Assembly (NCBI GenBank): GCA_016788685.1
Contig: JAEUSS010000528.1
Span: forward strand, 1 to 16,550
DNA length: 16,550 nucleotides
DNA from: Prolixibacteraceae bacterium
GTDB lineage: Bacteria; Bacteroidota; Bacteroidia; Bacteroidales; Prolixibacteraceae
Reading direction: 5' to 3'
This document shows positions 14,839 through 16,550 of the stretch, piece by piece. Both the position numbers and the translations under genes were made by a program. The notes below the pieces were generated by a model. It was not told the DNA's origin and did no database searches. It was given only the letters and a program-made list of their open reading frames with translations. Positions within the stretch are counted from its first letter, which is position 1. Every line of letters starts with the position of its first letter.

Positions 14839-16550
14839 ATGACAATCAAAAATGTGGCGATTGAGTCCCAAACAGGGCAAAAAACGTACTCCCAGGACGA
14901 GGCCTACGAAGCTTCTCTGAAATACTTTAAGGGAGATGACCTTGCTGCAAGGGTCTGGGTAAATAAGTATGCATTGAAGGATTCGTTCGGCAATCTCTAC
15001 GAACTGACTCCCGATGACATGCACCGCCGGCTCGCGTCTGAAATTGCAAGAATCGAAAAAAACTACGCCAATCCCATGTCCGAAGACGAGATCTTTGCTC
15101 TTCTGAAAGACTTTAAATACATTGTTCCGCAGGGCGGACCGATGACCGGTATCGGAAACGATTACCAGATCGCTTCGCTGTCGAACTGCTTTGTAATCGG
15201 CAACGAAGGAAGTTCGGACTCGTATGGCGGCATCATGAAAGTTGACCAGGAACAGGTACAACTCATGAAACGCCGAGGCGGTGTGGGGCACGACCTTTCA
15301 CACATCCGCCCCAAAGGGTCACCGGTTAAAAACTCGGCTCTCACGTCAACCGGCATTGTTCCGTTTATGGAGCGCTACTCAAATTCAACCCGCGAAGTCG
15401 CTCAGGATGGCCGCCGAGGTGCGCTCATGCTGTCCGTTTCAATCAAACATCCGGATGCCGAATCGTTCATCGATGCCAAACTGGAGCAGGGAAAAGTTAC
15501 CGGAGCAAACGTCTCTGTCAAAATCCATGACGACTTTATGCGTTCGGTCGAATCTGGCGAAAAATACAAAACCCAGTACCCGATCGATGCCAAAGACCCC
15601 AAGTATGTAAAGGAAATTGACGCTGCAGGCCTCTGGAAAAAGATTGTTTACAACGCATGGAAATCAGCCGAACCCGGCATCCTTTTCTGGGACACGATCA
15701 TCAAAGAATCAGTCCCCGATTGCTATGCCGATTTGGGCTATAAAACGGTGTCGACTAATCCGTGCGGCGAAATACCGCTGTGCCCCTACGACAGTTGCCG
15801 CCTGATTGCTGTAAACCTTTATGCCTATGTCGAAAACCCGTTTACCCCGCAGGCCCGATTTAACTTCGACCTGTTCAAAAAGCACGTTGCTGTTGCCCAG
15901 CGTATGATGGACGACATCATTGATCTGGAACTCGAAAAAATCAACGGTATCCTTGGCAAAATTGATGAAGACCCCGAAAATGAAGAAATCAAACACATCG
16001 AACGCTCAATGTGGGTGAAAATTCAGACCAAAGCCAAAGAGGGAAGACGTACCGGAGTAGGCATCACTGCCGAAGGCGACATGCTGGCTGCGCTGGGTTT
16101 GCGCTACGGAAGCGAAGATGCCACCGATTTCAGCGAAGAAATCCACAAAACAGTTGCTTTGGAAGCCTACCGCTCCTCAGTCAATATGGCCAAAGAACGT
16201 GGCCCGTTTACTATTTTCAGCGCCGACCGCGAGAAAAACAACCCGATGATCAAACGCCTGCGCGCCGAAGACGAACAATTGTACCAGGATATGGTCAAAT
16301 ACGGCCGTCGTAACATCGCCCTGCTGACCATCGCCCCTACCGGAACAACCAGCCTGATGACTCAAACCACTTCCGGAATTGAACCGGTATTTATGCCCGT
16401 TTACAAACGCCGCCGCAAAGTAAATCCGAACGACAAAAATGTGAAAGTTGATTTTGTCGACGAAGTGGGCGATTCTTGGGAAGAATACGTGGTTTTCCAC
16501 CACAAATTCAAAGACTGGATGCAAATCAACGGTTATGAACTTAAAAAGAA
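14839..16550 (+). CDS. nrdJ: Class II (adenosylcobalamin-dependent) ribonucleotide reductase, 3' end outside the window
   Basis: The frame runs from the ATG at 14839 to the window edge without a stop, giving 570 codons plus two bases. The enzyme reduces ribonucleotides to deoxyribonucleotides using a B12-derived thiyl radical, with no oxygen requirement and no separate radical-generating subunit. Visible motifs are SLSNCFVIG (113-121) with the first redox Cys117, MKRRGGVGHDLSHIRPKG (143-160), STNPCGEIPLCPYDSC (305-320) with the NPCGE active-site loop and Cys309, and IAPTGTTSLMTQTTSGIEPVF near the end. No ATP-cone is apparent at the N-terminus. The C-terminal cysteine pair that re-reduces the active site would lie outside the window. 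The NPCGE loop is shared with class I enzymes, but the overall sequence and the absence of a nearby nrdB fit class II. Confidence 0.9.
   Translation, partial: MTIKNVAIESQTGQKTYSQDEAYEASLKYFKGDDLAARVWVNKYALKDSFGNLYELTPDDMHRRLASEIARIEKNYANPMSEDEIFALLKDFKYIVPQGGPMTGIGNDYQIASLSNCFVIGNEGSSDSYGGIMKVDQEQVQLMKRRGGVGHDLSHIRPKGSPVKNSALTSTGIVPFMERYSNSTREVAQDGRRGALMLSVSIKHPDAESFIDAKLEQGKVTGANVSVKIHDDFMRSVESGEKYKTQYPIDAKDPKYVKEIDAAGLWKKIVYNAWKSAEPGILFWDTIIKESVPDCYADLGYKTVSTNPCGEIPLCPYDSCRLIAVNLYAYVENPFTPQARFNFDLFKKHVAVAQRMMDDIIDLELEKINGILGKIDEDPENEEIKHIERSMWVKIQTKAKEGRRTGVGITAEGDMLAALGLRYGSEDATDFSEEIHKTVALEAYRSSVNMAKERGPFTIFSADREKNNPMIKRLRAEDEQLYQDMVKYGRRNIALLTIAPTGTTSLMTQTTSGIEPVFMPVYKRRRKVNPNDKNVKVDFVDEVGDSWEEYVVFHHKFKDWMQINGYELKK

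Noticed and set aside
14824..15291. 155-codon open frame on the minus strand over the start of nrdJ
   Set aside because: It is antisense to clearly conserved nrdJ motifs, extends into the leader, and its translation has no recognisable domain.

Overview
The window reads as a chromosomal segment of a Bacteroidota bacterium, most likely from the Marinilabiliales/Prolixibacteraceae side of the phylum. That placement is inferred from protein style, not from a search. The supporting signs are phylum-type promoters (a -7 box close to TAnnTTTG, with TTTG 18 bases upstream in the best cases), no strong Shine-Dalgarno sequences, an S46 dipeptidyl-peptidase, a Bacteroidota-style polysaccharide flippase, an aspartate-tailed small protein typical of the phylum, and a class II ribonucleotide reductase. 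I see no insertion sequence, phage gene, CRISPR array, tRNA or rRNA. The segment looks like ordinary core genome.

Layout. Bases 1-272 hold no convincing gene. A membrane-anchored, cysteine-free coiled-coil protein (273-1184, +) converges on kbl, the 2-amino-3-ketobutyrate CoA ligase (1428-2615, -), with a strong hairpin between them. A 348-base divergent gap carries a clear promoter for the acidic-tailed protein (2964-3362, +). On the minus strand rnhB (3552-4163) follows a GT4 glycosyltransferase (4176-5303) by 12 bases. Divergent from that pair is a plus-strand run: a Wzx-like flippase that starts at TTG (5403-6848), a DUF3267 membrane metallopeptidase overlapping it by four bases (6845-7486), and uppP (7511-8290). 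A 13-bp inverted repeat separates uppP from the convergent gltX (8399-9925, -). gltX and the S46 peptidase (10155-12308, +) fire divergently from two promoters that share the same TATCTTTG -7 box. A textbook terminator follows the peptidase. Then come a small lipoprotein (12442-12738), rnhA (12773-13228) and waaA (13278-14516). A 322-base gap with two overlapping candidate promoters and a leader hairpin precedes nrdJ, which starts at 14839 and runs off the window end.

Functional view. Several genes serve the cell envelope. The GT4 enzyme, flippase, DUF3267 protein and UppP form a divergent cluster consistent with building and translocating undecaprenyl-linked glycans and recycling the carrier. 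WaaA adds Kdo to lipid A. The S46 enzyme is predicted to be a periplasmic DPP7-type peptidase feeding peptide catabolism, which fits the presence of kbl (threonine/glycine metabolism). The rest is information processing: RNase HI and HII, glutamyl-tRNA synthetase and deoxynucleotide synthesis. The most interesting points are the membrane peptidase coupled to the flippase and UppP, the nrdJ leader, and the two uncharacterised Bacteroidota proteins at 273 and 2964. I found no clear new multi-gene system.
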